From assembly GCA_002409625.1 (NCBI GenBank), contig DHNY01000012.1, positions 22,175 through 86,174 on the forward strand: a stretch of DNA of 64,000 bases, in the 5' to 3' direction. Below are positions 41,669 to 50,652 of the stretch, in pieces. Both the position numbers and the translations under genes were made by a program. Position 1 is the first letter of the stretch, and every line of letters starts with the position of its first letter. The notes beneath the pieces are model-generated. The model was not told where the DNA came from, searched no databases, and was given only the letters and a program-made list of their open reading frames with translations. This DNA is from Anaerolineaceae bacterium UBA5404 (lineage in GTDB: Bacteria > Chloroflexota > Anaerolineae > Anaerolineales > Anaerolineaceae).

Positions 41669-43018
41669 ATGCAAAACAATTCAAACCGCACAGCTATAAC
41701 CATCATTCTGGTTATTCTCATTGTGATGACCTCATTTGCTACTGGTTTGGCAACGGGAAGCCTGGTGAAAAATAACCCCATCCGCACCGCTTTGGGTTAT
41801 GACAAACCCAGCTCTTTAGCCACTAGTGGCACACAATGCCCAGACTGCAGGTGCCCAAGCCCCAGCGGCAACGCTGAAGGACTGGAATGTGAGCCTTGCC
41901 CCGCAGTTCAATTTGGTGAAGATGCAGAAAAATGCTCCGAGTATGTCAGCTCTTCAACCCCGCGGGAACTGCAAACGCTCTTTAAACCATTCTGGGAAAG
42001 CTGGGCGCATTTGCACAAACATTACGTTGATCAACCCCTGGATGATGTCATCTTAATGCGTGGCGCAATTGAAGGCATGTTGGCAGCCACAGGCGACAAG
42101 CACACCTCTTATATGGACCCACAAACCTACGAGCAAGCCAATGCTGAAATGGAAGGCTCTTATACAGGCATTGGCGCCTGGGTGAACACTTCAGGCGAAT
42201 TTGTTGAAATCGTTTCGCCCATGAAAGGCTCCCCAGCCGAAGAAGCCGGCTTAAAACCAAAAGACATCGTCATCGCAGTCAATGGTCAGGATGTTTCTGG
42301 CACCGCTGGCGACATTGTATTGCAATCCATTTTAGGCCCTGCCGGTGAAGTGGTTGTGCTGACCATCCGCCGTGGAGATGAAGTTTTTGATGTAAGCATT
42401 ACCCGCCGGGTTATTAATATCCCTGTTGTGGAATACGAAATGCTGGAAGGCGATATCGCCTATATCGCGCTGTATACCTTCAACGACAAGGCAGTAGAAC
42501 AAGTAAGCAATGCCTTGGATAATCTTATGCCCCAAAACCCCAAAGGGCTCATCTTTGACTTACGTGACAATGGCGGCGGATACCTTTATGCTTCAATTGA
42601 AATTGCCTCCATGTTTATTAAAGACGGCGTGATTCTTTATGAAGAATATGGTGATGGAACCCGTGATACTTACAAAGCCTCTGGCAAGGTCAAAGCAGCA
42701 GATGTGCCCATGGTTGTACTGATAAATGCCGGTTCTGCCTCCGCATCAGAAATTGTGGCAGGCGCATTGCAAGACCGGGGTCGTGCCAAGCTTTTAGGCA
42801 CAGTCAGTTATGGCAAGGGCTCTGTGCAGAGTTGGATTGACCTTTCAGACAACGAGGGTGGCGTGCGCATTACCATCGCACGCTGGCTAACACCAAACGG
42901 TAATCAAATCGCGGAGATTGGGCTTACCCCGGATATCGAAGTTGCGATAAGCGATGCAGATATCGAAGCTAAACGTGACCCGCAACGGGATGCCGCGATT
43001 GAGTATTTGCAACAATAA
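41669..43018 (+). CDS. ctpA: S41 family carboxy-terminal processing protease
   Basis: A 449-residue membrane-anchored protease. An N-terminal helix (about 10-30) is followed by a cysteine-rich segment (CPDCRC...CEPCP...C), then a PDZ domain (GSYTGIGAWV...GLKPKDIVIAVNGQDV) and the S41 catalytic domain with GSASASEIVAGAL (Ser) and YGKGSVQ (Lys). The Cys-rich region before the PDZ domain is unusual. ATG 41669 lies 5 nt after AGGAGG. Confidence 0.92.
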   Translation: MQNNSNRTAITIILVILIVMTSFATGLATGSLVKNNPIRTALGYDKPSSLATSGTQCPDCRCPSPSGNAEGLECEPCPAVQFGEDAEKCSEYVSSSTPRELQTLFKPFWESWAHLHKHYVDQPLDDVILMRGAIEGMLAATGDKHTSYMDPQTYEQANAEMEGSYTGIGAWVNTSGEFVEIVSPMKGSPAEEAGLKPKDIVIAVNGQDVSGTAGDIVLQSILGPAGEVVVLTIRRGDEVFDVSITRRVINIPVVEYEMLEGDIAYIALYTFNDKAVEQVSNALDNLMPQNPKGLIFDLRDNGGGYLYASIEIASMFIKDGVILYEEYGDGTRDTYKASGKVKAADVPMVVLINAGSASASEIVAGALQDRGRAKLLGTVSYGKGSVQSWIDLSDNEGGVRITIARWLTPNGNQIAEIGLTPDIEVAISDADIEAKRDPQRDAAIEYLQQ

Positions 43019-43045
43019 GCCGTTGTGCCGTAAAAAGGAGTAAAA

Positions 43046-43741
43046 ATGGGCTTTTTTAACTTTGGCTATCTGCTCTTCATGTTGCCTGGCTTGCTTTTGT
43101 CGATCATTGCCAGCATCGCCGTAAAAAGCGCCTATAACAAATGGAGCCAAATTCGCAATGCGCGCAATGTCACCGGCTTGGAAGTGGCAGATTATTTAAA
43201 AAACCAGAACGACCTAAATAACGTTCGCCTGGCACAAACGCAAGGCTCCCTCAGCGACCATTACGACCCCCGCAGCAAGACGCTGGCGCTCTCTCAGGGC
43301 GTGGCAAACCAGCCGTCCGTAGCAGCTATGGCTATTGCCGCGCATGAACTTGGACACGCGCAACAGGATAAAGAAAATTATGTGCCAATGCGCTTTCGTC
43401 GTGTTTTGGTTCCCGTGGTCAACATTGGCTCTAACATTGGCATGATTCTGGTCATGGCAGGGCTGATCTTAAACCTGCTCGGTTTGGCAACCATTGGGAT
43501 TATCCTCTTTGCCAGCACCACCTTGTTTTCACTGATTACCGTACCGGTGGAACTGAATGCCTCCAGACGCGCCAAAGTGATGCTCGAAAGGAGCCAACTG
43601 ATAACGAGCGAGGAAGAGCGAAAAGGTGTGAACAAGGTGCTCAACGCAGCCGCCTGGACCTATGTGGCTGGTTTGGTGACCTCCATCATGCAGCTAATGT
43701 ATTATGTCAGCCTGGTGAGTGGTGGTCGCCGCAGGTCATAA
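43046..43741 (+). CDS. YugP-type zinc metallopeptidase
   Basis: A 231-residue membrane metallopeptidase (DUF-type Zn-dependent protease, B. subtilis YugP family). It has an N-terminal helix, the zinc motif AAHELGHAQQ (about 100-109), two central helices (about 125-165), a conserved ELNASRRAK and a C-terminal helix. It is 27 bp behind the S41 protease, with AAGGAG before the ATG, and the two are probably one operon ending at the terminator 43772-43797. Confidence 0.88.
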   Translation: MGFFNFGYLLFMLPGLLLSIIASIAVKSAYNKWSQIRNARNVTGLEVADYLKNQNDLNNVRLAQTQGSLSDHYDPRSKTLALSQGVANQPSVAAMAIAAHELGHAQQDKENYVPMRFRRVLVPVVNIGSNIGMILVMAGLILNLLGLATIGIILFASTTLFSLITVPVELNASRRAKVMLERSQLITSEEERKGVNKVLNAAAWTYVAGLVTSIMQLMYYVSLVSGGRRRS

Positions 43742-43771
43742 AGTATTTGTTTTTCCATAAAGTTAAGATAT

Positions 43772-43797
43772 AAAAACGCTCCGGTTGGAGCGTTTTT
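43772..43797 (+). terminator. Rho-independent terminator
   Basis: AAAAACGCTCC and GGAGCGTTTTT form an 11-bp stem with a 4-nt loop, 30 bp after the YugP-type gene. Confidence 0.9.
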
Positions 43798-43811
43798 AGT
43801 TTTAGGTACCT

Positions 43812-43903
43812 GTTTGTACAAATTGCGCATTTTTGTTTGTACATTTTGCTCATTTTCGTTTGGTCACATTGTTTACTTTCGTTTGTACATATTGCGCGGT
43901 TTC
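43812..43903 (+). repeat. Four 23-bp tandem direct repeats upstream of pepF
   Basis: Units start at 43812, 43835, 43858 and 43881, each beginning GTTTG. The consensus is GTTTGTACA-N-ATTGCGCATTTTC-like; unit 3 is the most divergent. The array lies about 85 bp before the pepF -10 box. It could be a regulator-binding array or a relic of an insertion-sequence end of the IS21 kind, which carry such multiple terminal repeats. No transposase is nearby. Confidence 0.75.
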
Positions 43904-43987
43904 TTTACTGTTGTACTAAACGAACATTTCCCGCCACTATCCATACGCAATTGTGCGAACTTCTACTTCGATAGCCGTCTAACAAGG

Positions 43988-44011
43988 TATAATTTTGTTA
44001 TCTATAACAAA
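43988..44011 (+). promoter_or_regulatory. pepF -10 box and overlapping dyad
   Basis: TATAAT (43988-43993) is directly followed by the palindrome TTTGTTAT-CT-ATAACAAA (43994-44011), which would cover the transcription start. It is a likely operator or mRNA 5' hairpin. Confidence 0.6.
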
Positions 44012-44023
44012 CTGGAGATTACT

Positions 44024-45829
44024 ATGACAACAACACCTCCCAGATGGGACCTTTCCAATATTTACACAGGCCTCGATGACCCCAAACTCGCCGAGGACAT
44101 TAACGCACTCAAATCAATCACCGAAGGCTTAAGCGCCTATTACGAAGAAAAACTCGCACCCGCACTCGAATCAGAAACCACACCCGAAGCTTTAAGCGAA
44201 CTGCTCAACCATGTCATTGACACACGCAACGAGCTCAGCATCAAAATCAATGCTGTGATGGGCTTTTTAGGACTAACCCTCAGCGTTGATTCCTTCAACA
44301 AGGAAGCTGAGCAGCTTTACTCCAAGGTGCAAATTGGCTTGGTGCCCCTCAGCAACCTGGGCAACCGCATTAGCGCCTGGTTGGGCAAGCTTGGCGATCG
44401 CCTGCCAGCAGCTTTGCAAGTGCCTGGCTCAGCGCATGACCACGCTTTCGCGCTCCTCGAAGAAGCCGAGCAAAGTCGTTACATGATGAGCGAAGCCGAA
44501 GAAGAACTCGCCAACGAACTCAGCCTTTCAGCCAGCAACGCCTGGGAAAACCTGCAAGGCACACTCACCTCTCAAAAGAGCGTGGACTTTGAACTCGATG
44601 GTGAAATGCAAACCCTGCCTCTGCCCGCGCTGATCAATCTGCGCAGCCATCCTGACGCCGACACCCGCGAACGTGCCTACAAACGCGAGATGGAAGTCTT
44701 TGAAGAGATGAAAGAGCCTCTCGCCGCCTGTCTCAACGGCATCAAAGGCGAAGTTAATGTGCTCAACCGTAAACGTGGCCGCCAGGATTGCTTGCACAGC
44801 TCCCTGGACATGGCACGCATCGACCGCGAAACCCTGGACGCGATGATGGGCGCGATGAAGGACTCATTGCCCATGTTCCGCGATTACTTCCGCGCCAAAG
44901 CCGAAAAACTCGGCTACGAGAAACTGCCATGGTGGAGCCTTTTCGCGCCGGTTGGCAGTGCTAACAAGACCTACACCTTCGACGAAGCCCGCGACATCAT
45001 TCTGACAAACTTTGGCCACTTTTCACCAGAGCTGGCAGCTTTCGCGCAATCCGCCTTTGAAAAGAATTGGATCGACGCCGAACAACGCTCTGGCAAACGT
45101 GGTGGCGCTTTCTGTATGAGTGTGGATGTGGTCAAAGAAAGCCGCATCATGAGCAACTTTGACGGCTCATTCGACCAAGTGATGACCCTGGCACACGAAC
45201 TTGGCCATGGCTTCCACAATTATTGCATCTACCAAGCCAACAAAACACCTTACCAATCCAACACACCTATGACCCTTGCCGAAACGGCTTCGATTATGTG
45301 TGAAACCATCGTGCTCAACGCCTTGCTCCAAAACCCTGCCGACGATGAAGAGGAATTGGTCCTGCTCGAAACCGCTATTGGCAGCGAAGCCCAAACCATC
45401 GTTGACATCATGTCGCGCTTCTACTTTGAAATGGAAGTCTTTACCCGCCGTCAGGAAGCCACCCTCGCCGCTGATGAAATTTCTGAAATCATGTTGCAAG
45501 CCCAACGCGACACCTATGGTGACGGCATCGACATGGACGTGATGAACAAATTTGCCTGGACCTGGAAACCGCATTATTACAGCGCTTACCTTTCCTTCTA
45601 TAACTATCCCTACGCCTTTGGCACGCTCTTCGCCAAGGGTTTGTATGCCATTTATCTGGAGAAAGGTGAAGCCTTCCTGGAAGACTATAAAGCGCTACTC
45701 GCCAGCACTGGTGAAGCCAGCGCCGCAGACCTGGCAGCCCGTTTTGACATCAACATCCGCGATAAAGCCTTCTGGAAAGCATCTCTGGACACCCTCAAAC
45801 CAATGATCCAGCGCTATATCGAACTTTAG
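44024..45829 (+). CDS. pepF: Oligoendopeptidase F (M3 family)
   Basis: A 601-residue cytoplasmic zinc peptidase that degrades short peptides. The zinc motif HELGHGFHNY is near residue 390, with the third ligand Glu in the helix MTLAETASIMCE. The N-terminal domain (LSNIYTGLDDPKL..DI) is typical. ATG 44024 follows CTGGAG by 7 nt; the frame extends upstream to 43814 but that part reads through the 23-bp repeats and is not PepF-like. The terminator 45863-45895 follows. Confidence 0.95.
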   Translation: MTTTPPRWDLSNIYTGLDDPKLAEDINALKSITEGLSAYYEEKLAPALESETTPEALSELLNHVIDTRNELSIKINAVMGFLGLTLSVDSFNKEAEQLYSKVQIGLVPLSNLGNRISAWLGKLGDRLPAALQVPGSAHDHAFALLEEAEQSRYMMSEAEEELANELSLSASNAWENLQGTLTSQKSVDFELDGEMQTLPLPALINLRSHPDADTRERAYKREMEVFEEMKEPLAACLNGIKGEVNVLNRKRGRQDCLHSSLDMARIDRETLDAMMGAMKDSLPMFRDYFRAKAEKLGYEKLPWWSLFAPVGSANKTYTFDEARDIILTNFGHFSPELAAFAQSAFEKNWIDAEQRSGKRGGAFCMSVDVVKESRIMSNFDGSFDQVMTLAHELGHGFHNYCIYQANKTPYQSNTPMTLAETASIMCETIVLNALLQNPADDEEELVLLETAIGSEAQTIVDIMSRFYFEMEVFTRRQEATLAADEISEIMLQAQRDTYGDGIDMDVMNKFAWTWKPHYYSAYLSFYNYPYAFGTLFAKGLYAIYLEKGEAFLEDYKALLASTGEASAADLAARFDINIRDKAFWKASLDTLKPMIQRYIEL

Positions 45830-45862
45830 TTTTTTAGCAAACTAATCCCGTGGTTCAACAAA

Positions 45863-45895
45863 CCGACCCCAAAGCTTTAGGGGTCGGCTCTTTTT
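45863..45895 (+). terminator. pepF terminator
   Basis: CCGACCCC (45863-45870), 9-nt loop, GGGGTCGG (45880-45887), then CTCTTTTT. Confidence 0.9.
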
Positions 45896-45917
45896 AAGGA
45901 ATTAAAACAACCGGTTT

Positions 45918-47762
45918 TTACTCTTCCAGTATCGAAACACTAAAGGTATCGAAGCCTAAAACAAACCCGCCTTTGTCATAAGTGGCAGCGTAAAGCCCGA
46001 TGAGTCCTGGCACAAAAGCAGGATCCACAACGTTTGCCAAAACCGCTCCATTTACCGCAAAACTGTGCCCTTTCGCGCTGCATTGAACCGAAAGTCTTAG
46101 CGTTTCGTCGGTATTTATCGCCGGCGAGTATTGCCATTGACGCAGGAAGCGTGTTCGACCCTCAATCACTTTCCAAATGGCAAAATAGCCGTTCTCACTG
46201 ATTGCAAAAACGGTTTTGTTGTCGCCATTTACACCACATAAAATGCCAAATTCGCCATTGTAAACCGGCTCTAAAACGCGCAAATCGGTCTCAACCAGCA
46301 TGGCATCATAGGCAAAATCCACGTTGGAGTCCAAAGTGGTCATCGGCTTATGTAGTTTAAAAAGATAACTACCACCTTCGATTTTTTGTTCGCCAAGGTC
46401 TGTGTTGCTGATTTTCCATTGGTTCTGGTTGTTCGAAAAATCATCCAAACCCGCCAATATCGCCTGACTATGCAAATAACCCTCGCTATGTCCGGCAGCA
46501 TTGATGGCAAGCTCACCCCGGCGCGCCGCGTCGATGAATGGAAGCGCGACATGGATAGTCCTCAAGGTATCAACCGGAAGCAAAATGCGATGACAAGGGT
46601 CAAGCGCGTCAATACGACCGTCCCGATTGGCATCCACCAAGGCTTTGCATTCTTCCGCATCTGGATCAAAAGTAATTGGCGATTTGTGAACCGGCACTGC
46701 CACAAGCTCACCGGCTTCGTTCAAAACAGGCGCGCCCGCAAAACCACTCGGAACCGCCCGCTGAGCATGAATAAGGACGTCTGTACCAATCGGAAATTCA
46801 GACCCAAAATCATTCACCTGAATAGAAGCCTGCTGGAGCAGTTCAGGCGCGTTTGAAACGGCAGGGTATGCCAATGCCAGCAAGTTGTCACCTCGTTCCA
46901 CAAGGGTGGAGTCGCCCAGCTTTATCGCCGACAGTTCTAACAAAGCATAATCTATGGCTTTACCCTGCATGGTCGTCTTGGGCTTAATAATTGCCAAGCC
47001 AAGGTCATAATCCGCTTGCACAATGGCTGCCCGATAAGTGGGCACTGGTGCAGCTTGGTCATCCACGGTTAATGAGATGATGATGTCCTTAATTTGAAAA
47101 TAACGATCAGAGAGCACCAAATCAGCGCTGGTTAAAATCAACCCATCCGGGCTGATAATCGTGCCCGTGCCATGCCAAAGCAGCATGTCTTGCCCATTTA
47201 CCTCAGCAACGGCGTCAATTTTGACCACGCTCAAATATGCCGGCTCATCAGTCACTTCCTCTGGCAGTGTTTTGGCAGCACCAGGTTTCCATCCGGCAGG
47301 ATTTACACCCACCACGTTTAAGCTCATCTCAAAAGTGGCAGAACCATCTGTCGTTTGAACTTTAGCCAATCCAGAAAATACGCCACTGCCAATTGTTTTA
47401 AAAGTGAAGCTAAAGGTTTCGGAACCCTGAGGTGCAATGCTACGCTTGATTTCAAACACCCAATCGCCATCACTGTTAATTGCACGTGGCATGGCTGGTT
47501 GTGTACCCAAAAGCCTAATTTCGTTCACCAAAGCCGCCGGCAAAATAATGGCCTCAAGGTTTTTGTTGTAAAGGGTCTGGTTTTGAAGTTGTACTTTTAG
47601 TTCAAGGTTTTGCCCTTGCGAAAAGGTTCTTTTGGGCATGCTAACTGAAACAGAAAAGCCCTCATCTTTCAAAGACTCTTGATTGTTGCCACAGCCGCTT
47701 AAAAGCAGGATGGCGGCAATCAAAATCAGAAGACATGATAGCAAGAGCTTTTTATTTTTCAT
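45918..47762 (-). CDS. Lipoprotein with an inactive trypsin-like domain
   Basis: A 614-residue surface lipoprotein (LLLSGC, Cys24). Residues 35-150 look like a beta-sandwich. Residues 175-410 follow the HtrA/trypsin layout, but the catalytic His position is Asp214 (ILTSADLV) and the Ser position is Ala342 (SGFAGAPVLN). Only Asp253 (DYDLGLAII) remains, so it is a pseudoprotease. A dockerin-like calcium loop DANRDGRID starts at 377. Residues 440-614 form a concanavalin-like beta domain. It probably binds a ligand. Confidence 0.78.
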   Translation of the reverse strand: MKNKKLLLSCLLILIAAILLLSGCGNNQESLKDEGFSVSVSMPKRTFSQGQNLELKVQLQNQTLYNKNLEAIILPAALVNEIRLLGTQPAMPRAINSDGDWVFEIKRSIAPQGSETFSFTFKTIGSGVFSGLAKVQTTDGSATFEMSLNVVGVNPAGWKPGAAKTLPEEVTDEPAYLSVVKIDAVAEVNGQDMLLWHGTGTIISPDGLILTSADLVLSDRYFQIKDIIISLTVDDQAAPVPTYRAAIVQADYDLGLAIIKPKTTMQGKAIDYALLELSAIKLGDSTLVERGDNLLALAYPAVSNAPELLQQASIQVNDFGSEFPIGTDVLIHAQRAVPSGFAGAPVLNEAGELVAVPVHKSPITFDPDAEECKALVDANRDGRIDALDPCHRILLPVDTLRTIHVALPFIDAARRGELAINAAGHSEGYLHSQAILAGLDDFSNNQNQWKISNTDLGEQKIEGGSYLFKLHKPMTTLDSNVDFAYDAMLVETDLRVLEPVYNGEFGILCGVNGDNKTVFAISENGYFAIWKVIEGRTRFLRQWQYSPAINTDETLRLSVQCSAKGHSFAVNGAVLANVVDPAFVPGLIGLYAATYDKGGFVLGFDTFSVSILEE

Positions 47763-47787
47763 TTAAGCTTACTTCTTCCCAAACGCC

Positions 47788-48495
47788 TTAATTTTTGGGT
47801 TCAGGTGGCCAATCCGAACCTTCGGGTGGGAACCAATCAGTGGGATTAATTCCGGTTTTATGTTCACCTTCCTTGAGCTCAAATTCCTTCAGCGATCGAT
47901 CAGAACTACACGTATAGTTACATGCCCCAGCGATGGTATAACCTGCAGCGGGAGAGTCATCACCCATTTGCGCGTAAGAAACAACTTTATACCAGCCAGC
48001 AGGCAAACCAGTGATTTTGTAAGTGGAATAGTTTTCGCCTGTTGTGACCCAATAGTAATAACCCGTTCTTGTATTGTAGGCAACAACGCGTTGAGCGGGA
48101 ATAAATTCTGACGGGTAGTTCAACGAACCAGATATACTGCCTAAGGGAGCTTCGGTTGGTGTTGGGGTGGCTACAATTGTTGGCACACAAGCAGGACATG
48201 CTGGGCATATTCGGGTTGGTTCAGGGGGAAGTGGGGTTGGACATTCAGGTGGAAGTAGGGTCGGACATTCTGGATTACTGACTTCTGGGCATGGCTGGGA
48301 TGGGTCTTTGGGCATCGCAACCTGGGTTTCGAGTCTGTTTAACTCCATAGATTGCATGGTAAGCTGCACATACATGCTTGAAAGCGTCTCCACAATGCCA
48401 TCTTGAGTGTTATTGCCCTTAATAAGGTTACAACTGCTCAAGAGCAAGCTTGTGAGGATGAAAAAAATGAAGATAAGCGATTTTTTAGGTTTCAT
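47788..48495 (-). CDS. Lipoprotein, paralogue of the 48682 gene
   Basis: A 235-residue lipoprotein (LLLSSC, Cys22). A short coiled region is followed by a Cys/Pro-rich stalk (CPEVSNPECPTLLPPECPTP... CPACPAC) and a C-terminal beta domain with GSISGSLNYPSEFIPAQRVVAYNT and YKITGLPAGWYKVVSY, a transthyretin/carboxypeptidase-regulatory-like fold. The same layout occurs in the next gene. The regular cysteines may bridge or bind metal. Function unknown. Confidence 0.72.
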   Translation of the reverse strand: MKPKKSLIFIFFILTSLLLSSCNLIKGNNTQDGIVETLSSMYVQLTMQSMELNRLETQVAMPKDPSQPCPEVSNPECPTLLPPECPTPLPPEPTRICPACPACVPTIVATPTPTEAPLGSISGSLNYPSEFIPAQRVVAYNTRTGYYYWVTTGENYSTYKITGLPAGWYKVVSYAQMGDDSPAAGYTIAGACNYTCSSDRSLKEFELKEGEHKTGINPTDWFPPEGSDWPPEPKN

Positions 48496-48634
48496 AAGAC
48501 ATCCTTTTAAAATTGGTTTTGCGCCAGGCTTATCAGGCGCAATAAGAGAAGAGATAACACTTTCAATTATACAGTAAATAACCTGTATTCCTCACAATTG
48601 ACCGCTGCTTTTGTGAGCTTTTATTTAATACAAT

Positions 48635-48656
48635 AAAGCCCTTTTTTGAGGGCTTT
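48635..48656 (-). terminator. Terminator of the 48682 lipoprotein gene
   Basis: AAAGCCC (48635-48641) and GGGCTTT (48650-48656) pair around an A-rich loop, 26 bp after the stop. Confidence 0.65.
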
Positions 48657-48681
48657 AGTAAAAACTTTTAGGCTCAAGATC

Positions 48682-49326
48682 TTATGTGCCGGGTTCTTTT
48701 GGCCAATCGACACCAGAAAGATTGTACCAGTCGATTGGATTGATATTTTCCTTGTGTTCCCCCTCAGCAAGTTCAATCTTAACCAACTCATGGTCACCTG
48801 AACAATTTAAACCACAAGCGGCTAGATTGCTGTATCCGGCAGATATATGAGAATCTTTATAACTCACCACAATATAGGTGCCTGCTGGTAAGCCAGTAAT
48901 TTTATAGCTAGCCACACTTATGCTGGTACGTACCCAATAATAATGGCCAGTATTGACCTCAATGGCGTAAACGTTTTGAGATGGAATCCATTGAGATGGA
49001 TAGCTCACATTCCCAGAGATGGAGCCATTTCCCCGTGGCATATCATCGAGTGGCACCTTGGTTGGACAAGGCTCACAACAATCACATTTTGGGCAAGGCT
49101 CTGGGGCTTCCGGGGTTGGGCAGTCCTGTGAAGCTTCCCTTAGGGTGGACAATTGCGCTTCAAGCTTACTGATCTCACTAGCTTGCAAGGTTAGTTGGGT
49201 AATCATTTCCGAGGTATCGCTTTCGGAATTATTGGCATCCTGTTTGATGAGTATCTTGTCACAGGCGCTTAGCAACAAAGCCATCATCAAAACAATGGAT
49301 AAAAAAAGAGTTCTTTTTGTTTTCAT
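48682..49326 (-). CDS. Lipoprotein, paralogue of the 47788 gene
   Basis: A 214-residue lipoprotein (LLLSAC, Cys22) with a heptad-like segment (about 35-62, ITQLTLQASEISKLEAQL), a Cys/Pro-rich stalk (CPTPEAPEPCPKCDCC..CPT) and the beta domain GSISGNVSYPSQWIPSQNVYAIEV...YKITGLPAGTYIVVSY. The domain end KIELAEGEHKENINPIDW matches the paralogue closely. ATG 49326 begins the signal peptide; the longer frame to 49434 is not a signal sequence. It is divergent from xseA. Confidence 0.72.
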   Translation of the reverse strand: MKTKRTLFLSIVLMMALLLSACDKILIKQDANNSESDTSEMITQLTLQASEISKLEAQLSTLREASQDCPTPEAPEPCPKCDCCEPCPTKVPLDDMPRGNGSISGNVSYPSQWIPSQNVYAIEVNTGHYYWVRTSISVASYKITGLPAGTYIVVSYKDSHISAGYSNLAACGLNCSGDHELVKIELAEGEHKENINPIDWYNLSGVDWPKEPGT

Positions 49327-49395
49327 GTCATCCTTTCTTTTGATAAACGAAAACAACTTATAAAAACAGGGGTACAAAACAGCTTCTTTTTGAAT

Positions 49396-49413
49396 TATAC
49401 TACTATCATCATG
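49396..49413 (+). promoter_or_regulatory. Near-leaderless promoter of xseA
   Basis: TATACT (49396-49401) lies 9 nt before ATG 49411, with no ribosome binding site between. Confidence 0.45.
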
Positions 49414-50652
49414 TTTGACTTTGAAGACCTGCAACCCACCATCATGAGCGTTAAAGCGCTCAATAACTACTTGCGTGAGCTACTGGAAACTGACGAAGTT
49501 CTTCGTGATATTTGGGTTAAGGGCGAAATTTCAAACTACACGCGCGCCAGCTCGGGGCATCTATATTTCACGCTAAAAGATGCTGACGCCCAGGTGAAAT
49601 GCGTGATGTGGAAAGGCTCTGCCTTTGGCTTGCGTTTTGACCCACGCGACGGCATGGCAGTGGAAGTGCATGGCTCAATGGGCATCTATTCCGCCACCGG
49701 TCAGGTGCAGCTTTACGTCACCGAGATGCGTCCTGCCGGCGAAGGTCAGCTTTTCGCCGAATTCTTGAAACTCAAAGCCAAACTTGAAGCCAAAGGGCTT
49801 TTTGATGATGCCCACAAAAGACAGCTTCCACGCTTCCCAAAACATATCGGTATCGTCAGCTCTGCGACCGGTGCCGCCTTGCAAGATATGCTGCACACAC
49901 TTGAAAGACGCTTGCCTACTGCGCGGGTGACCCTTGCTCCCAGCACCGTGCAAGGAACAGACGCGCCGGCTTCCTTAATTCGCGCATTAAAGGCTTTAAA
50001 CCGCATTGAAGATCTTGACCTCATCCTGCTTGCCCGAGGTGGCGGCTCAATTGAGGACCTGTGGTGCTTCAATAATGAAGCTTTGGCGCATGCCATTTTC
50101 AACTCACGCGTGCCGGTTATCTCCGGTGTGGGACATGAAACCGACTTTACCATCGCCGATTTTGTTGCCGACCTGCGCGCGCCAACACCCACCGCCGCTG
50201 CCGAGCTTGCCAGCCCTATCACGGTTGATGACTTGCTTTTGACGGTAACCGAAATGAACTCGCGCTTGAATCAACGCATTTCATTGAACCTTTCTACCTT
50301 ATCCAACGCATTCAAGCTTGCCAAAAGCGCCCTCGACCGTGTTTCTCCCCGCCAGCGCGTTTATAACGCCCTGCAACGCCAGGATGAACTTTTTGCGCGC
50401 CTTGACCGTGCAATAACCGCCCGTCTGCAAAAACTCAGCTTGCATTTGGAGCGCGAAAGCGCCCAGCTAAAAGCCCTCAGCCCAATGGCAGTACTGGCAC
50501 GCGGTTACGCCATCATCAGCGACCCACAAACCGGCAAAGTGGTTAAGCAAATCGCCCAAATTGAACCCACCCTGCCAATTCGCATCCAAATTTTGGATGG
50601 CACTTTTTATGCCGAGGTTATTGACATTAAAAAAGAGAACAATTATGACTGA
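49411..50652 (+). CDS. xseA: Exodeoxyribonuclease VII large subunit
   Basis: A 413-residue subunit of exonuclease VII, which degrades single-stranded DNA. The N-terminal OB domain (IWVKGEISNYTRASSGHLYFTLKD) is followed by the catalytic domain with GGGSIEDLWCFN and VISGVGHETDFTI..FVADLRAPTPTAAAE, and the long C-terminal coiled coil. ATG 49411 is near its -10 box; ATG 49444 (MSVKALNN) is an alternative. It overlaps xseB by 8 nt. Confidence 0.95.
   Translation: MFDFEDLQPTIMSVKALNNYLRELLETDEVLRDIWVKGEISNYTRASSGHLYFTLKDADAQVKCVMWKGSAFGLRFDPRDGMAVEVHGSMGIYSATGQVQLYVTEMRPAGEGQLFAEFLKLKAKLEAKGLFDDAHKRQLPRFPKHIGIVSSATGAALQDMLHTLERRLPTARVTLAPSTVQGTDAPASLIRALKALNRIEDLDLILLARGGGSIEDLWCFNNEALAHAIFNSRVPVISGVGHETDFTIADFVADLRAPTPTAAAELASPITVDDLLLTVTEMNSRLNQRISLNLSTLSNAFKLAKSALDRVSPRQRVYNALQRQDELFARLDRAITARLQKLSLHLERESAQLKALSPMAVLARGYAIISDPQTGKVVKQIAQIEPTLPIRIQILDGTFYAEVIDIKKENNYD

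Noticed and set aside
43812..43903. The tandem 23-bp repeats as a CRISPR array
   Set aside because: The units abut without spacers and do not match the local repeat.
43814..44023. A 70-residue extension of pepF
   Set aside because: It translates the 23-bp repeats and lies upstream of the promoter and Shine-Dalgarno sequence.
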